A stretch of 64,000 nt of DNA from Dietzia alimentaria 72 (GTDB lineage Bacteria > Actinomycetota > Actinomycetes > Mycobacteriales > Mycobacteriaceae): positions 1 to 64,000 of the forward strand of contig NZ_AGFF01000027.1 of the NCBI RefSeq assembly GCF_000226215.1. The letters are read 5' to 3'. Both the position numbers and the translations under genes were made by a program. Position 1 is the first letter of the stretch. Each line of letters starts with the position of its first letter. The notes under the pieces were generated by a model. The model worked only from the letters and a program-made list of their open reading frames with translations, did no database searches and was not told where the DNA came from. Positions 42,483 to 50,746 of this stretch are shown piece after piece.

Positions 42483-43451
42483 ATGAGCTCAGGCCCACCC
42501 CGCCGCGAAGTTCCGGGCCCACCCCGCCGCGAAGATTCAGCCCCACCCCGCCGCGAAGAGGATTCCGAGCAAAGCCACTTGGGCGATGCAGGCGAAATCC
42601 TCTTCGCGGCGGGAGCGGGGGACGCGGGGGACGCGGGGGACGCGGGGGGCGCGGGGGCCGGTGCGGGAGCGAGCACCGACGGCGTGGGCGCACACCGCCG
42701 CGATCCGCTGAGTGAGGCGGTGGCGCTGATGGCTCGCATCCGCCGCGACGGGAAGTGGGAGGCCGCCCAGACCCATGCCTCGCTCCTGCCGTACCTGCTG
42801 GAGGAGTCCTGGGAGCTGGTGGACGCGGTGGCCGATGGCGACCGCGACGAACTGGTCTCCGAACTCGGTGACCTGCTCCTACAGGTGCTCTTCCATTCCG
42901 CGATCGGCGCTGAGCGTCCAGGTGACGCCTTTGACGTTCAGGACGTGGCGCAGGCGCTGCTCGACAAACTTCGCCGCCGCGCTCCCTACTGGTTTACCGA
43001 TTCGGGCTCGGGCGACCTGGACGCCGCTGAACAGGATCGCCTCTGGCAGGAAGCCAAAGCCGCCGAACGCCGTGATGCCGAGCTCGCAGGTCGAGCTCGC
43101 CGCGGGGTGCTGGACGGGATCTCATGGGACCAGCCATCCCTCGCGCTCGGGCAGAAGGTGCTCGGCCGCGCGCGTTCCGCGGGGATCCCCGACGACCTGG
43201 TGCCCGACGAGATGCGACTGGTCCGCGTGGACCCGGTGGGCGTGTTCCATGAATCGGGCTCGGCCGAGGTCTCATACCGCCAGATCGTCCGCGCGTTCGC
43301 CGACCGGATCCGCACCGCGGAATCGCGGCTCAATTCACGAGCTGCCGACGCCGCTTCCGGCGCCCCCGCCGACACGGCACGCGCCGACGCCACGGACGCC
43401 ACCACTGCCGCCGTCACGGCCGCCGCATGGCGTGCCGCCTGGCCCTCCTAA
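42483..43451 (+). CDS. mazG: MazG-family nucleoside triphosphate pyrophosphohydrolase with repeat-derived N terminus
   Basis: MazG hydrolyses NTPs, including damaged ones. Residues 83-280 carry the MazG pattern: ALMARIRRDGKWEAAQTHASL, LLEESWELVDAVADGDRDELVSELGDLLLQVLFHS (EExxE and D metal ligands), then a second half. The frame starts at ATG 42483, 10 bp after mfd, but residues 1-75 come from direct repeats (PPRRE words), a hairpin repeat and Gly-Ala-Asp repeats. True translation may start later, for example near 42730. Order mfd-mazG is conserved in Mycobacteriales. Confidence 0.88.
   Translation: MSSGPPRREVPGPPRREDSAPPRREEDSEQSHLGDAGEILFAAGAGDAGDAGDAGGAGAGAGASTDGVGAHRRDPLSEAVALMARIRRDGKWEAAQTHASLLPYLLEESWELVDAVADGDRDELVSELGDLLLQVLFHSAIGAERPGDAFDVQDVAQALLDKLRRRAPYWFTDSGSGDLDAAEQDRLWQEAKAAERRDAELAGRARRGVLDGISWDQPSLALGQKVLGRARSAGIPDDLVPDEMRLVRVDPVGVFHESGSAEVSYRQIVRAFADRIRTAESRLNSRAADAASGAPADTARADATDATTAAVTAAAWRAAWPS
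42494..42558 (+). repeat. 24-bp direct repeat, three copies
   Basis: CCCACCCCGCCGCGAAG recurs at 42494, 42518 and 42542 with 24-bp spacing. The third copy becomes the left arm of the family-2 hairpin, suggesting local duplication of that arm. Confidence 0.9.
42547..42613. repeat. Dispersed hairpin repeat, family 2 copy 2 (inside mazG 5' end)
   Basis: CCCGCCGCGAAGAGGATT (42547-42564) pairs perfectly with AATCCTCTTCGCGGCGGG (42596-42613). The inner sequence is similar to the complement of the copy at 25469-25531. It is followed by GGGGGACGC tandem units to about 42660. Confidence 0.88.
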
Positions 43452-43753
43452 GACGTCTGTCTGGGGCCGTTCGGGCACAAATCACGCCGGAAATCGGGCG
43501 GAAAAGCTTAAAAAATCGCCGGCACCCTCTCCGGTGCAAGCCTGAGAAAGCGTCCTCGATAAGCGCCGCATCTCATCCCTCGATTTGGCTATTTCCTCCA
43601 TTCTTACTGCGGTTATACGTCTGTGCGCTGGGCCAAAGCCTCGCCGCCGTTGGATGATCCGACAACAGGATCTGCCGTCACGATTCTCAGCTTCACGGGT
43701 GTCAGCACTATGCTTTGCTCGATGGTCTGACAAAAGAAGAGGGAAGGGGACAG
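43452..43753. other. Leader region between mazG and the symporter gene
   Basis: About 300 bp without a gene. GCACCCTCTCCGGTGC-like bases near 43520-43545 form a small hairpin that could end mazG transcription. The rest is less GC-rich and holds the symporter promoter; AAGAAGAGGGAAGGGG just before 43754 is its ribosome site. I could not match a known riboswitch. Confidence 0.4.
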
Positions 43754-45502
43754 ATGGATTTGCTTGGGAATACCACCGCATTGAGCGCGACAGCTGTCGT
43801 GCTTCTACTGCTGCTTTTCTATGGCGGCACGATGGTCATGTCCATGCGTATCGCCCGCAAGGATGAGAACGCAGACAGTTACATGACCGCCGGTCACCAG
43901 ATCGGATTCGGAATTTCGGCGGCGTCGATGACCGCCACGTGGATCTGGGCGTCGTCGATGTACGCGTCCGTGAACTCGGGATACCTCTATGGCGTCTCCG
44001 GGCCGATCCACTACGGGCTCTGGGGTGCCCTGATGATTCTGTTCATCTACCCCTTCGGTAAACGAATTCGAAAGGTCGCACCTCAGGCGCACACGCTCGC
44101 AGAGGTCATGTTCGCCCGCCACGGCCGGTCGTCCCAGCTCATGCTGGCCGGATCCAATATCCTCGGTTCCGTCATCTCTCTGACGTCGAACCTCATCGCC
44201 GGTGGCGCGCTGATCTCCATGCTGAGCCCGTTCAGCTTCATCCAGGGCGTCCTCGTGATTGCCGCTGGAGTGCTGATGTACACCCTGTGGTCCGGCTTCC
44301 GCGCGTCCGTGCTCACGGACTTCGCGCAGGTGGTCGCCATGCTCGGCGCGGTGGTCATCATCGTGCCCGCGATGTTCTTCTTCCTGGGCGGCACCGAGCT
44401 GTTCGCTTCCGGCGCGGAGAACCTGACGCCGCAGCAGCAGTCGTTCTTCTCCTCGGACGCGTTCCTCAACCAGGGGGCGCCGTACATCGTGGCGGTGCTG
44501 GCGTACGCGATCGGTAACCAGACCATCGCGCAGCGCCTGTTCGCGGTGCGCGAGGACCTCATCAAGCCGACGTTCATCACCGCGACCATCGGTTACGGCG
44601 CCACCATCATCGGCATCGGCATGGTCGGCGTGCTCGCGCTCTACGCCGGAATCGAGCCAATCGGTGGAGACCCGAACAACGTCCTGCCGCAGGTCGCGGC
44701 CGAGTACCTGCCCGCAGGCCTCGTGGCGGTGTTCTTCATCATGATCATCGGTTCGCTCTCGTCGACCGCCGACTCCGACCTGGCAGCCATGTCCTCGATC
44801 GCGATGTCGGATATCTACGGCCAGGGCATGCGTGGCCGCGGACGGCTGCCAGATCCGCGCGTCATGCTCACCATCGGCCGGATCACCATGATCCTGGCGA
44901 TCGTGGCGGCGCTGATCTTCGCCAACATCCAGTTCAACATCCTGGATCTGCTGGTCTTTGTGGGTGCCCTGTGGGGCGCGCTCGTGTTCCCCGTGATCGC
45001 GAGTTTCTACTGGAAGAAGGTCACCAACATGGCCTTCACCGTCTCGGTGCTCGCGGCACTGGCCGTGTTCCTGCCGACCCGCTTCGACCTCATGCCGGAC
45101 ACCGGTGTGGTGCCGTGGATCCTCGAGGCACTGGCCGTCGTGGGTGTGGGCGTGGCGCTCGGCCTGATGACGTTCGGCTTCTTCGGCCTGCGCCCAGCGC
45201 TGGTCATCGGCACAGTCGGTGCGCTCGCTAGTGCGCCGTTCGTCTTTGACTTCCTGCGCGACTACAACACCCTGACCGCCTCGCTCATCGCGTACGCCGT
45301 GAGCACCCTGGTCTGCTCCGCGATGTCGTTCCGTAGCTCCATGGACTTCGACTTCGACAAGATCGCCAAGCGCACCGAGGACTACGACACCGACGAGGTC
45401 GCCGAAGAGCTCGCGGAGGAAGAAGCCGAGGCCGCCTCTGTGGCCGCCGGTAAGAAGTCCAACGACGACGACGATGACGACGACAACGTCGTCCGCGTCT
45501 AG
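43754..45502 (+). CDS. Sodium:solute symporter family transporter
   Basis: This 582-residue SSS-family permease has about thirteen to fourteen helices. It begins MDLLGNTTALSATAVVLLLL and has the signature regions ASMTATWIWASSMYASVNSG, GNQTIAQRLFAVREDLIKP (the SSS sodium-site region) and IIGSLSSTADSDLAAMSSIA. The tail (540-582) is strongly acidic with a poly-Asp run. The subgroup resembles urea/purine-like symporters of actinobacteria, but the substrate is unknown. The ATG at 43754 has a purine-rich ribosome site. A 43-residue peptide gene follows after 12 bp. Confidence 0.9.
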   Translation: MDLLGNTTALSATAVVLLLLLFYGGTMVMSMRIARKDENADSYMTAGHQIGFGISAASMTATWIWASSMYASVNSGYLYGVSGPIHYGLWGALMILFIYPFGKRIRKVAPQAHTLAEVMFARHGRSSQLMLAGSNILGSVISLTSNLIAGGALISMLSPFSFIQGVLVIAAGVLMYTLWSGFRASVLTDFAQVVAMLGAVVIIVPAMFFFLGGTELFASGAENLTPQQQSFFSSDAFLNQGAPYIVAVLAYAIGNQTIAQRLFAVREDLIKPTFITATIGYGATIIGIGMVGVLALYAGIEPIGGDPNNVLPQVAAEYLPAGLVAVFFIMIIGSLSSTADSDLAAMSSIAMSDIYGQGMRGRGRLPDPRVMLTIGRITMILAIVAALIFANIQFNILDLLVFVGALWGALVFPVIASFYWKKVTNMAFTVSVLAALAVFLPTRFDLMPDTGVVPWILEALAVVGVGVALGLMTFGFFGLRPALVIGTVGALASAPFVFDFLRDYNTLTASLIAYAVSTLVCSAMSFRSSMDFDFDKIAKRTEDYDTDEVAEELAEEEAEAASVAAGKKSNDDDDDDDNVVRV

Positions 45503-45514
45503 GAAAGGACACTC

Positions 45515-45646
45515 ATGTCACCGATCCTGCTCACCATCTATGTGCTGATCTGGCCGGTTATCGTGGCCGGCGTTCTCACCGTGCTCGTCCGCGGTTTCGT
45601 CAAGGAGGCTCTTGAGGCGAGAGAAGAAGGCGTGCCGATCATCTAG
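45515..45646 (+). CDS. 43-residue companion peptide of the symporter (putative small subunit)
   Basis: The ORF starts at ATG 45515, nine bases after AGGAAAGGAC, and ends at TAG. It encodes MSPILLTIYVLIWPVIVAGV followed by a polar tail ending EGVPII, one transmembrane helix. Such peptides next to SSS permeases are annotated in actinobacteria as putative transporter small subunits. It likely binds the permease in the membrane. Confidence 0.85.
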   Translation: MSPILLTIYVLIWPVIVAGVLTVLVRGFVKEALEAREEGVPII

Positions 45647-45668
45647 TCGGTGTTCAGCCATATTCAGC

Positions 45669-45710
45669 AGTTCGGCCCCCCGCGGGATTCGTCTCGCGGG
45701 GGGCCGAACT
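45669..45710. terminator. Strong hairpin terminator (16-bp perfect stem)
   Basis: AGTTCGGCCCCCCGCG (45669-45684) and its exact complement (45695-45710) enclose a 10-nt loop, between the symporter operon and the convergent copper gene cueP. It can serve both directions. Confidence 0.9.
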
Positions 45711-45725
45711 GTTCGCGTGCTCAGA

Positions 45726-46343
45726 TCAGGTCAGGCGCATCGTGGTGAGGCAGGTCAGGTCGTCCTCGCCGGTGCTGACGGGCGAGGTTGCTTCGCCGCC
45801 GTCGTAGCGAATCGTGAGCGTGCCGGTGGTGTCACGAGGCAGCCACAGCCCGACGAACCCGTTGTCAAAGGTCGTCCGGGTGTCGTCGAGCACCACCTGC
45901 CCGGTCTGGTCGTCGGTGACTGTGACCTCGACGTCCTGCTGGGACAACTCGCCCCGGCAGGTGGTCAGGCTGTGGAAGACGCAGTCGTGGGTCTGCTCCC
46001 GATAAGGGGCGACGGAGAGGTAGAACTCGTCGTCGGGCATCGGCAGTGTCGTCGTCGTCTCCCCGGTTCTATCGGAAGGATCGGTGAGGACCAGCTCGTC
46101 CGGCTGGACCGAAGCCAGCAGGTCGGCTGGGCGGTCGGCGACGGGCTGGGCGTCGAGTCGATCAATGATCTGCCGGGCATCGAGGCCGGTGAGCCCGTGC
46201 TGGTCCAGCGGCGACCCCTCGGTCTCCGGCGGGGTAGCGGGCGAGCTGCAGGCAGCCACCACGAATGCGCTGCCGAGCAACGCGGTCGCGAGGGCGCCGC
46301 GCCGGGTGAGAGCGCTGCGCCGGGCGGTGACGGTGGGGGTCAC
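45726..46343 (-). CDS. cueP: CueP-type periplasmic copper-binding lipoprotein
   Basis: This 205-residue protein has a twin-arginine-like or Sec signal (TARRSALTRRGALATALLGSAF) and a lipobox VVAACS, then the CueP domain. It contains DEFYLSVAPYREQTHDCVFHSLTTCRGEL, with the Cys and His ligands of CueP, and a final DLTCLTTMRL Cys. CueP in Salmonella stores periplasmic copper and supplies it to SodC. The GTG start overlaps the upstream DUF305 stop (GTGA). The operon is probably copper-induced by the divergent two-component system. Confidence 0.88.
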   Translation of the reverse strand: MTPTVTARRSALTRRGALATALLGSAFVVAACSSPATPPETEGSPLDQHGLTGLDARQIIDRLDAQPVADRPADLLASVQPDELVLTDPSDRTGETTTTLPMPDDEFYLSVAPYREQTHDCVFHSLTTCRGELSQQDVEVTVTDDQTGQVVLDDTRTTFDNGFVGLWLPRDTTGTLTIRYDGGEATSPVSTGEDDLTCLTTMRLT

Positions 46344-46987
46344 AGCGAGTTCAGCATGTCGCGCATCTCATCGATCTCCTGCTGTTGGGTGGTGATGATG
46401 GTGTGCGCCATGTCGATCGCGGGCTGGTAGGTGCCGTCGGCGACCTCGTCTTCTGCCATGGTCACGGCGCCCTCGTGGTGGGCGATCATCTGCTCCATGA
46501 AGATCCGTGCCGCGTCGGTCCCCTGGGCGTCTCGGAGCTGCTGGAGTTCGTCGTCGGAGAGCATGCCCTCCATCGTCGACATGTCATGCCCCCCACCGTC
46601 GTCCTGCGGTTCGACGGGCTCTCCCCACTGCTCGAGCCAGTCGGTCAGTTGCTGAATCTCCGGGCCCTGGGCGGCCTGGATCTCCTCGGCCAGCGCCACC
46701 ACGTCGGCGGGGATGTCGTCCTTGCTCAGAATGATGTCGCTCATCTCGATCGCCTGCTCATGGTGCGGCATCATCATCTGGGCGAACATCACGTCGGCCT
46801 CCGAATGCTCGGAGGAGCTGGCCTCGGCCTTGCCGTCGGTGCCGTCATGCGTAGCGGTGGCCGACGAGGACTGCGTGGTCTCGGGGGCCCCATTGGCCGG
46901 CTCGGAGGTGTCGTTGCCGCCGCACGCGGAGAGAGCGAGAACCGTGACGGCCGTTGCCGCGGTGAGGATGAGCTTGGTGTGGGTCAT
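46340..46987 (-). CDS. DUF305 family lipoprotein (copper-handling type)
   Basis: This 215-residue lipoprotein has signal MTHTKLILTAATAVTVLALSAC, lipidated at the Cys. Two four-helix bundle halves each carry the family motif: MFAQMMMPHHEQAIEMSDI and FMEQMIAHHEGAVTMAEDE. The paired His and Met residues suggest Cu(I) binding. The ATG at 46987 follows AAGGACTTCC. DUF305 proteins often lie with copper resistance genes, as here with cueP. Confidence 0.9.
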   Translation of the reverse strand: MTHTKLILTAATAVTVLALSACGGNDTSEPANGAPETTQSSSATATHDGTDGKAEASSSEHSEADVMFAQMMMPHHEQAIEMSDIILSKDDIPADVVALAEEIQAAQGPEIQQLTDWLEQWGEPVEPQDDGGGHDMSTMEGMLSDDELQQLRDAQGTDAARIFMEQMIAHHEGAVTMAEDEVADGTYQPAIDMAHTIITTQQQEIDEMRDMLNSL

Positions 46988-47058
46988 CGAGGAAGTCCTT
47001 CTGACGGGGTTCTGGTGACTGTCTCCGTCCATCGTGCCCGCGAGGGTCGTGTAATCAC

Positions 47059-47081
47059 ATGAAGGTCGTATGAAGATTCGG
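47059..47081. promoter_or_regulatory. Direct repeats ATGAAG-N5-ATGAAG, probable response-regulator box
   Basis: ATGAAGGTCGT (47059) and ATGAAGATTCG (47070) start 11 bp apart, one helical turn, the spacing of OmpR-class sites. They lie between the copper operon and the divergent regulator gene, so autoregulation and copper-operon control by that regulator are inferred. One repeat overlaps the earliest possible start of the regulator. Confidence 0.6.
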
Positions 47082-47123
47082 TCAAGACGACCGCCGGGGG
47101 AAGGACCGCTCGGCTACGGGGCG

Positions 47124-47864
47124 ATGATGGTCGGCATGTCTTCTGTGTCCCGCTCCGCCGGGCTGCGCGCGATGGTGATCGACGACGAGGAGCCGCTGGC
47201 CGATCTGGTGGGCTCGTACCTCGAGCGCGACGGCTTCGAGGTCACCACCACCGGCGACGGTGCGGAGGCGGTGGCCCTCGCGAGCCGCATCGATCCGGAC
47301 GTGATCGTGCTGGACCTGGGGCTGCCCGGCCTTGACGGGGTGGAGGTGTGCAGGCGGATCCGAACCCACTCGGACGCCTACATCGTGATGCTCACGGCGC
47401 GCACCGACGAGGTGGACATGCTGATCGGTTTGTCGGTGGGCGCCGATGACTACATGACCAAGCCGTTCAGCCCACGCGAGTTGATGGCCAGGATCCAGGC
47501 GATGCTCCGCCGGCCCCGGACGGGCGCCGCCCACGCCGGGAGTGCTCCGGCGGGCGGCGAGCGACGGGTCTGTGGAGATCTGGAGATCGATGTAGCCGGT
47601 CGCGACGTGGAGGTGGCCGGGGAGACGGTGGCCCTGACGCGGACCGAGTTCGATCTCCTCGCGGCGCTCTCGCGGGAGCCGGGCGTCGTGTTCAGCCGCG
47701 GACAGTTGATCGCGGACGTGTGGGGCCCGAACTGGGTGGGGGATGACCACCTCGTCGACGTCCATATCGGACACCTGCGCCGCAAGCTCGGAGACGACGC
47801 AACTGTGGGCCGCTACATCCGCACCGTCCGGGGCGTCGGATACCGGATGGGCGACGGGTCATGA
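47124..47864 (+). CDS. OmpR/PhoB-class response regulator
   Basis: This protein has a receiver domain with acidic pocket MVIDDEEP, phospho-acceptor Asp64 in VLDLGLPGLDG, Thr in VMLTARTDE and Lys in YMTKPFSP. A winged-helix output domain follows (VALTRTEFDLLAALSREPG, IGHLRRKLGDD, YIRTVRGVGYRM). The start at 47124 or 47136 is favoured because the ATG at 47070 lies within the operator repeats. A 4-bp overlap joins it to the sensor kinase. The divergent neighbours point to copper sensing (CopR/CseR-like). Confidence 0.93.
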   Translation: MMVGMSSVSRSAGLRAMVIDDEEPLADLVGSYLERDGFEVTTTGDGAEAVALASRIDPDVIVLDLGLPGLDGVEVCRRIRTHSDAYIVMLTARTDEVDMLIGLSVGADDYMTKPFSPRELMARIQAMLRRPRTGAAHAGSAPAGGERRVCGDLEIDVAGRDVEVAGETVALTRTEFDLLAALSREPGVVFSRGQLIADVWGPNWVGDDHLVDVHIGHLRRKLGDDATVGRYIRTVRGVGYRMGDGS

Positions 47865-48979
47865 CGGTGCGACCGCCCGCGGCGGGCTGGAGCTTCGGCA
47901 CCCGACTCCTGCTCGCGATGTCGGGCCTGATCGTGGGATGCGCCGCCAGTGCGTGGCTGGTGGCGTCGGCGCTGGCCCCAGGGATCTTCCACGACCATCT
48001 GGGCCAGGCCGGCATCGATGAGAATTCGGAACAGGCGGCTCACGTCGAGGAGGCGTTCACGGCCTCGATCATCGCGGCGTGGGGGCTGGCCGTGGCGGTA
48101 GCGGTGATTCTGGCTCTGCTCACCAGCTGGTACCTCACCCGCCGCGTGCAGCGTTCCGTTGGTGCGGTGACGTCCTTGACCGCAGAGATCGCCGGCGGAC
48201 GATATGGCACACGCGTGCCGGGCCCGGGCCTGGGGCGGGAGTTCGATGAACTGGCGGTGAGCGTCAACGAACTGGCCCGTCGGCTCGAGGCCACTGACGC
48301 CACCCGGCGCCGGATGCTCGCCGACCTGGGGCATGAGATGCGTACCCCACTGGCCACCATCGATTCGTATCTCGAGGCGCTGGACGACGGCGTCCGCGAG
48401 TTCGACGACACCACCGCGAGCGTGCTCTGGGCCGCGACTCGTCGATTGGAGAGGTTGGCGGCGGACATCGTCGCGGTGTCGGATGCCGAGGAGCACCTGA
48501 CCAGGCTCCATCCGGTCCGGACGACGGTGGCGTCAGTGATCGGGACGGCTGTTGATGCGGTGCGCGAGCAGTTCGGGGACAAAGGCGTGGACCTGGAGGT
48601 GGGCGCCGTGACGGCGCGGGAGATCACTGTGGATGTGGACCGGATCGGTCAGGCTCTGGGCAATCTCCTCGACAACGCGCTCGGGCACACTCCCGCGGGA
48701 GGTCGGGTCACGGTGGACGCGGTGGAGCGTGAGTCCGGGATGGCCGCGATCAGCGTGACCGATTCCGGGGAGGGCATTGCCGCCGAACACCTGGATCACG
48801 TTTTTGACCGGTTCTACCGTGCCGATGCCGCGCGGGGCCGCGAAGCGGGCGGGAGTGGCATCGGCCTGTCGATCACCCGGGCACTCGTCGAGGCTCACGG
48901 GGGCCGGGTTGAGGCCAGTAGTCAGGGACCGGGGCGAGGGGCGCGGTTCACGATCGAGCTGCCGGGCGGCGGATCATGA
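47861..48979 (+). CDS. Sensor histidine kinase
   Basis: This 372-residue membrane kinase has two helices (about 22-42 and 67-87) around a short periplasmic loop of about 25 residues. A HAMP segment follows, then the H box LGHEMRTPLATI with His158, N box LGNLLDNALGHTPAGG, and the G boxes DSGEGIAAEHLDHVFDRFYR and GGSGIGLSITRALVEAHGG. The small sensor loop is unlike large ligand domains. It forms a pair with the response regulator (ATGA overlap) and overlaps the convergent GNAT gene by 32 bp. Confidence 0.95.
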   Translation: MTVRPPAAGWSFGTRLLLAMSGLIVGCAASAWLVASALAPGIFHDHLGQAGIDENSEQAAHVEEAFTASIIAAWGLAVAVAVILALLTSWYLTRRVQRSVGAVTSLTAEIAGGRYGTRVPGPGLGREFDELAVSVNELARRLEATDATRRRMLADLGHEMRTPLATIDSYLEALDDGVREFDDTTASVLWAATRRLERLAADIVAVSDAEEHLTRLHPVRTTVASVIGTAVDAVREQFGDKGVDLEVGAVTAREITVDVDRIGQALGNLLDNALGHTPAGGRVTVDAVERESGMAAISVTDSGEGIAAEHLDHVFDRFYRADAARGREAGGSGIGLSITRALVEAHGGRVEASSQGPGRGARFTIELPGGGS

Positions 48980-49592
48980 TGGTCGAGGACTGCCCCGGCT
49001 GGGTGGGCACCTGCGCGACCGCCTCGAAGCCGAAGCGTTCGTAGAGCCTGCGGCTGCCGGGGGTGGTGGACTCCAGCGCGGTCGGCGGCGTGAGGGCGGC
49101 CATGCCTGCCGGGTGTGTACCCCCGGGAGCAGTGGCGGCGTCGATCTCGGCGAGCCGGTGCGTGAGGAGGGCCGAGCCGACGCCTTTGCCGCGGGCCTGA
49201 GGGCTGGCGGCGACATCGTGGATGTACCAGTGGGGCTCGAGCGGCCGGTGCTTCTCCACGGCGAGCGTGTGCGCGATTCCCTGGCGGCCGGGTAGTCGGC
49301 TGACCAGGCGGCGGGCGATGCGCGAGCCGGATCGAAGGATCGCTGCGACGGTCGACTTCTTGTGCGGCGCCTCCCACATCAGGGCGCCCACGATGCGTCC
49401 GTGGTCGACAGCCACGTCCGCGAGCTCGGGATGCTTGCGCACCCGGCGGCGATAATGCGCATTCAGCTTTGCCGGCCGGGTGGAGGCGTCGGGGTAGTAC
49501 ACGGACCAGGTGGGGTCGTCGCGGAACGCCTGGGCCATCAACTGCCCGACGAGGTCGGCATCGGAGGACACTGCGGGCCGGATCGTCACCAT
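48948..49592 (-). CDS. GNAT-family N-acetyltransferase
   Basis: This 214-residue protein has the GNAT fold: VTIRPAVSSDADLVGQLMAQAF at the start, HDVAASPQARGKGVGSALLTHRL as motif A (acetyl-CoA loop), and STTPGSRRLYERFGFEAV as motif B. The substrate is unknown. It starts at ATG 49592 and shares no operon with the kinase that converges on it. Confidence 0.92.
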   Translation of the reverse strand: MVTIRPAVSSDADLVGQLMAQAFRDDPTWSVYYPDASTRPAKLNAHYRRRVRKHPELADVAVDHGRIVGALMWEAPHKKSTVAAILRSGSRIARRLVSRLPGRQGIAHTLAVEKHRPLEPHWYIHDVAASPQARGKGVGSALLTHRLAEIDAATAPGGTHPAGMAALTPPTALESTTPGSRRLYERFGFEAVAQVPTQPGQSSTIMIRRPAARS

Positions 49593-49610
49593 GGCGCCCA
49601 GCTTAGGCCG

Positions 49611-50051
49611 TTAATTCAGCGTGCTGAGGAGCGCCAGCCCCGCTGCGCCGCACGCGGCCGCGACCAGCAGTGAGGTGAGTGTGCCGATGATGAACCGCTC
49701 GCTCACGGCAGGGTTCTCGCGGATCTCCGGATAGCGACCGAGGGCCTTGATCGCCACCACCACCGCGGCCAGTTCGAAGCGGCCCGCGAGGATCGCCGCG
49801 GTGAGGCCCACTCGTTCGAGGATCCCGATCCACATCCCGCCCCGCAGTACCTCGCGCACGTGCGGCTCGGAGTTCTCGCGCCGCTGCACCACGGGAGTGC
49901 GCGCGTCACCGGTCACCTCGACGCTCGGGGGTTCGGGCACGCGCGCCGACCGCAGGACGAGCGAGGCCAGCGGTGAGCCGAGGCCCGCGGACACGGCCAG
50001 TGAGAGCACCACCACCAGCGTCGCGAGGATCCAGTCGGGCCAGCTGCTCAT
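49611..50051 (-). CDS. Small membrane protein coupled to SatD-like gene
   Basis: I do not recognise a named function. The protein has 146 residues with an N-terminal helix (7-32), a central helix pair (72-95) and a last helix (121-143). FERVGLTAAILAGRFELAAVVVAIKALGRYPE-type residues occur around 75-105. Its ATG overlaps the stop of the SatD-like gene (ATGA), so the two form a unit. SatD proteins are usually followed by a membrane partner of this type. Confidence 0.75.
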   Translation of the reverse strand: MSSWPDWILATLVVVLSLAVSAGLGSPLASLVLRSARVPEPPSVEVTGDARTPVVQRRENSEPHVREVLRGGMWIGILERVGLTAAILAGRFELAAVVVAIKALGRYPEIRENPAVSERFIIGTLTSLLVAAACGAAGLALLSTLN

Positions 50052-50704
50052 CGGTGTGCCTCCGCGTCGGAAGTGGCGTTGTCGGAGGCGGCCGCGGAAG
50101 TAGCGGCGTGCGCGCCCGCGAGCAGTCGGTCGAGGGCGGGGTAGGCGGCGCGCTCCTCCCGGATCCGGGACAGTTTGAGCGAGCCGGCGACGGAGGTGGG
50201 CGTGATCCCCAGTTCCTCGGCGGCGGCAGCCTGGGTGGGGGAGCGGTCGACGGCGTCCACGGCCCGCCACTGCGCCTCGGTCCGGTCCAGCACGAGCGGA
50301 GCGGCCAGCGCCCAGACGGCCTCGCAATCGGCTGCCCATCCCACCGCGACTTCACCGGCATCCAGCGGGACGCGGACGGCGACCGAGCCCGTCATCGACT
50401 TGGCTGCCTCTACCGCCTCGCGCGCGGCAAGGTATGCGGGCCCGCGCCCAGCACGTGTGCCGGTGGAATAGGAGTCGTCGTCGACATCCCCCACGCCCAC
50501 ACCGCAGTGCCATTCCCCTTGGCGGAGCGCCACGAGCAGGGCCGCGCGGACGGCGGCGGGGTCGTCGAGTAATCCCTGTACCTCGTCGCCGGCGGTGCGC
50601 TCGAAGCCGGAGACGCCCGGGATTTCGGCCAGGGCGTCGAGGAGCTCGGGCACGCGGTCCTTTGAGGCTCGGCTGTGTCGCTGGTCGATCGTCAGCACGT
50701 ACAT
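50048..50704 (-). CDS. SatD-family protein with C-terminal helix-turn-helix
   Basis: This 218-residue protein matches the SatD pattern: YVLTIDQRHSRASKDRVPELL at the start, FERTAGDEVQGLL, and GEWHCGVGVGDVDD. It ends in a helix-turn-helix (about 165-195: RSPTQAAAAEELGITPTSVAGSLKLS), a winged DNA-binding type. The ATG at 50704 avoids a longer frame that crosses the dyad at 50747-50764. SatD was first linked to acid or stress response in streptococci; its function here is unknown. It is followed by a coupled membrane gene. Confidence 0.78.
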   Translation of the reverse strand: MYVLTIDQRHSRASKDRVPELLDALAEIPGVSGFERTAGDEVQGLLDDPAAVRAALLVALRQGEWHCGVGVGDVDDDSYSTGTRAGRGPAYLAAREAVEAAKSMTGSVAVRVPLDAGEVAVGWAADCEAVWALAAPLVLDRTEAQWRAVDAVDRSPTQAAAAEELGITPTSVAGSLKLSRIREERAAYPALDRLLAGAHAATSAAASDNATSDAEAHR

Positions 50705-50746
50705 GAGGCGATCGTGCCACACCCCGCCGACATGAGCTGAATATGC

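Noticed and set aside
43452-43753. Possible riboswitch before the symporter gene
   Set aside because: Words like CTGAGA and CCGGTG occur, but no known aptamer core could be assembled by eye.
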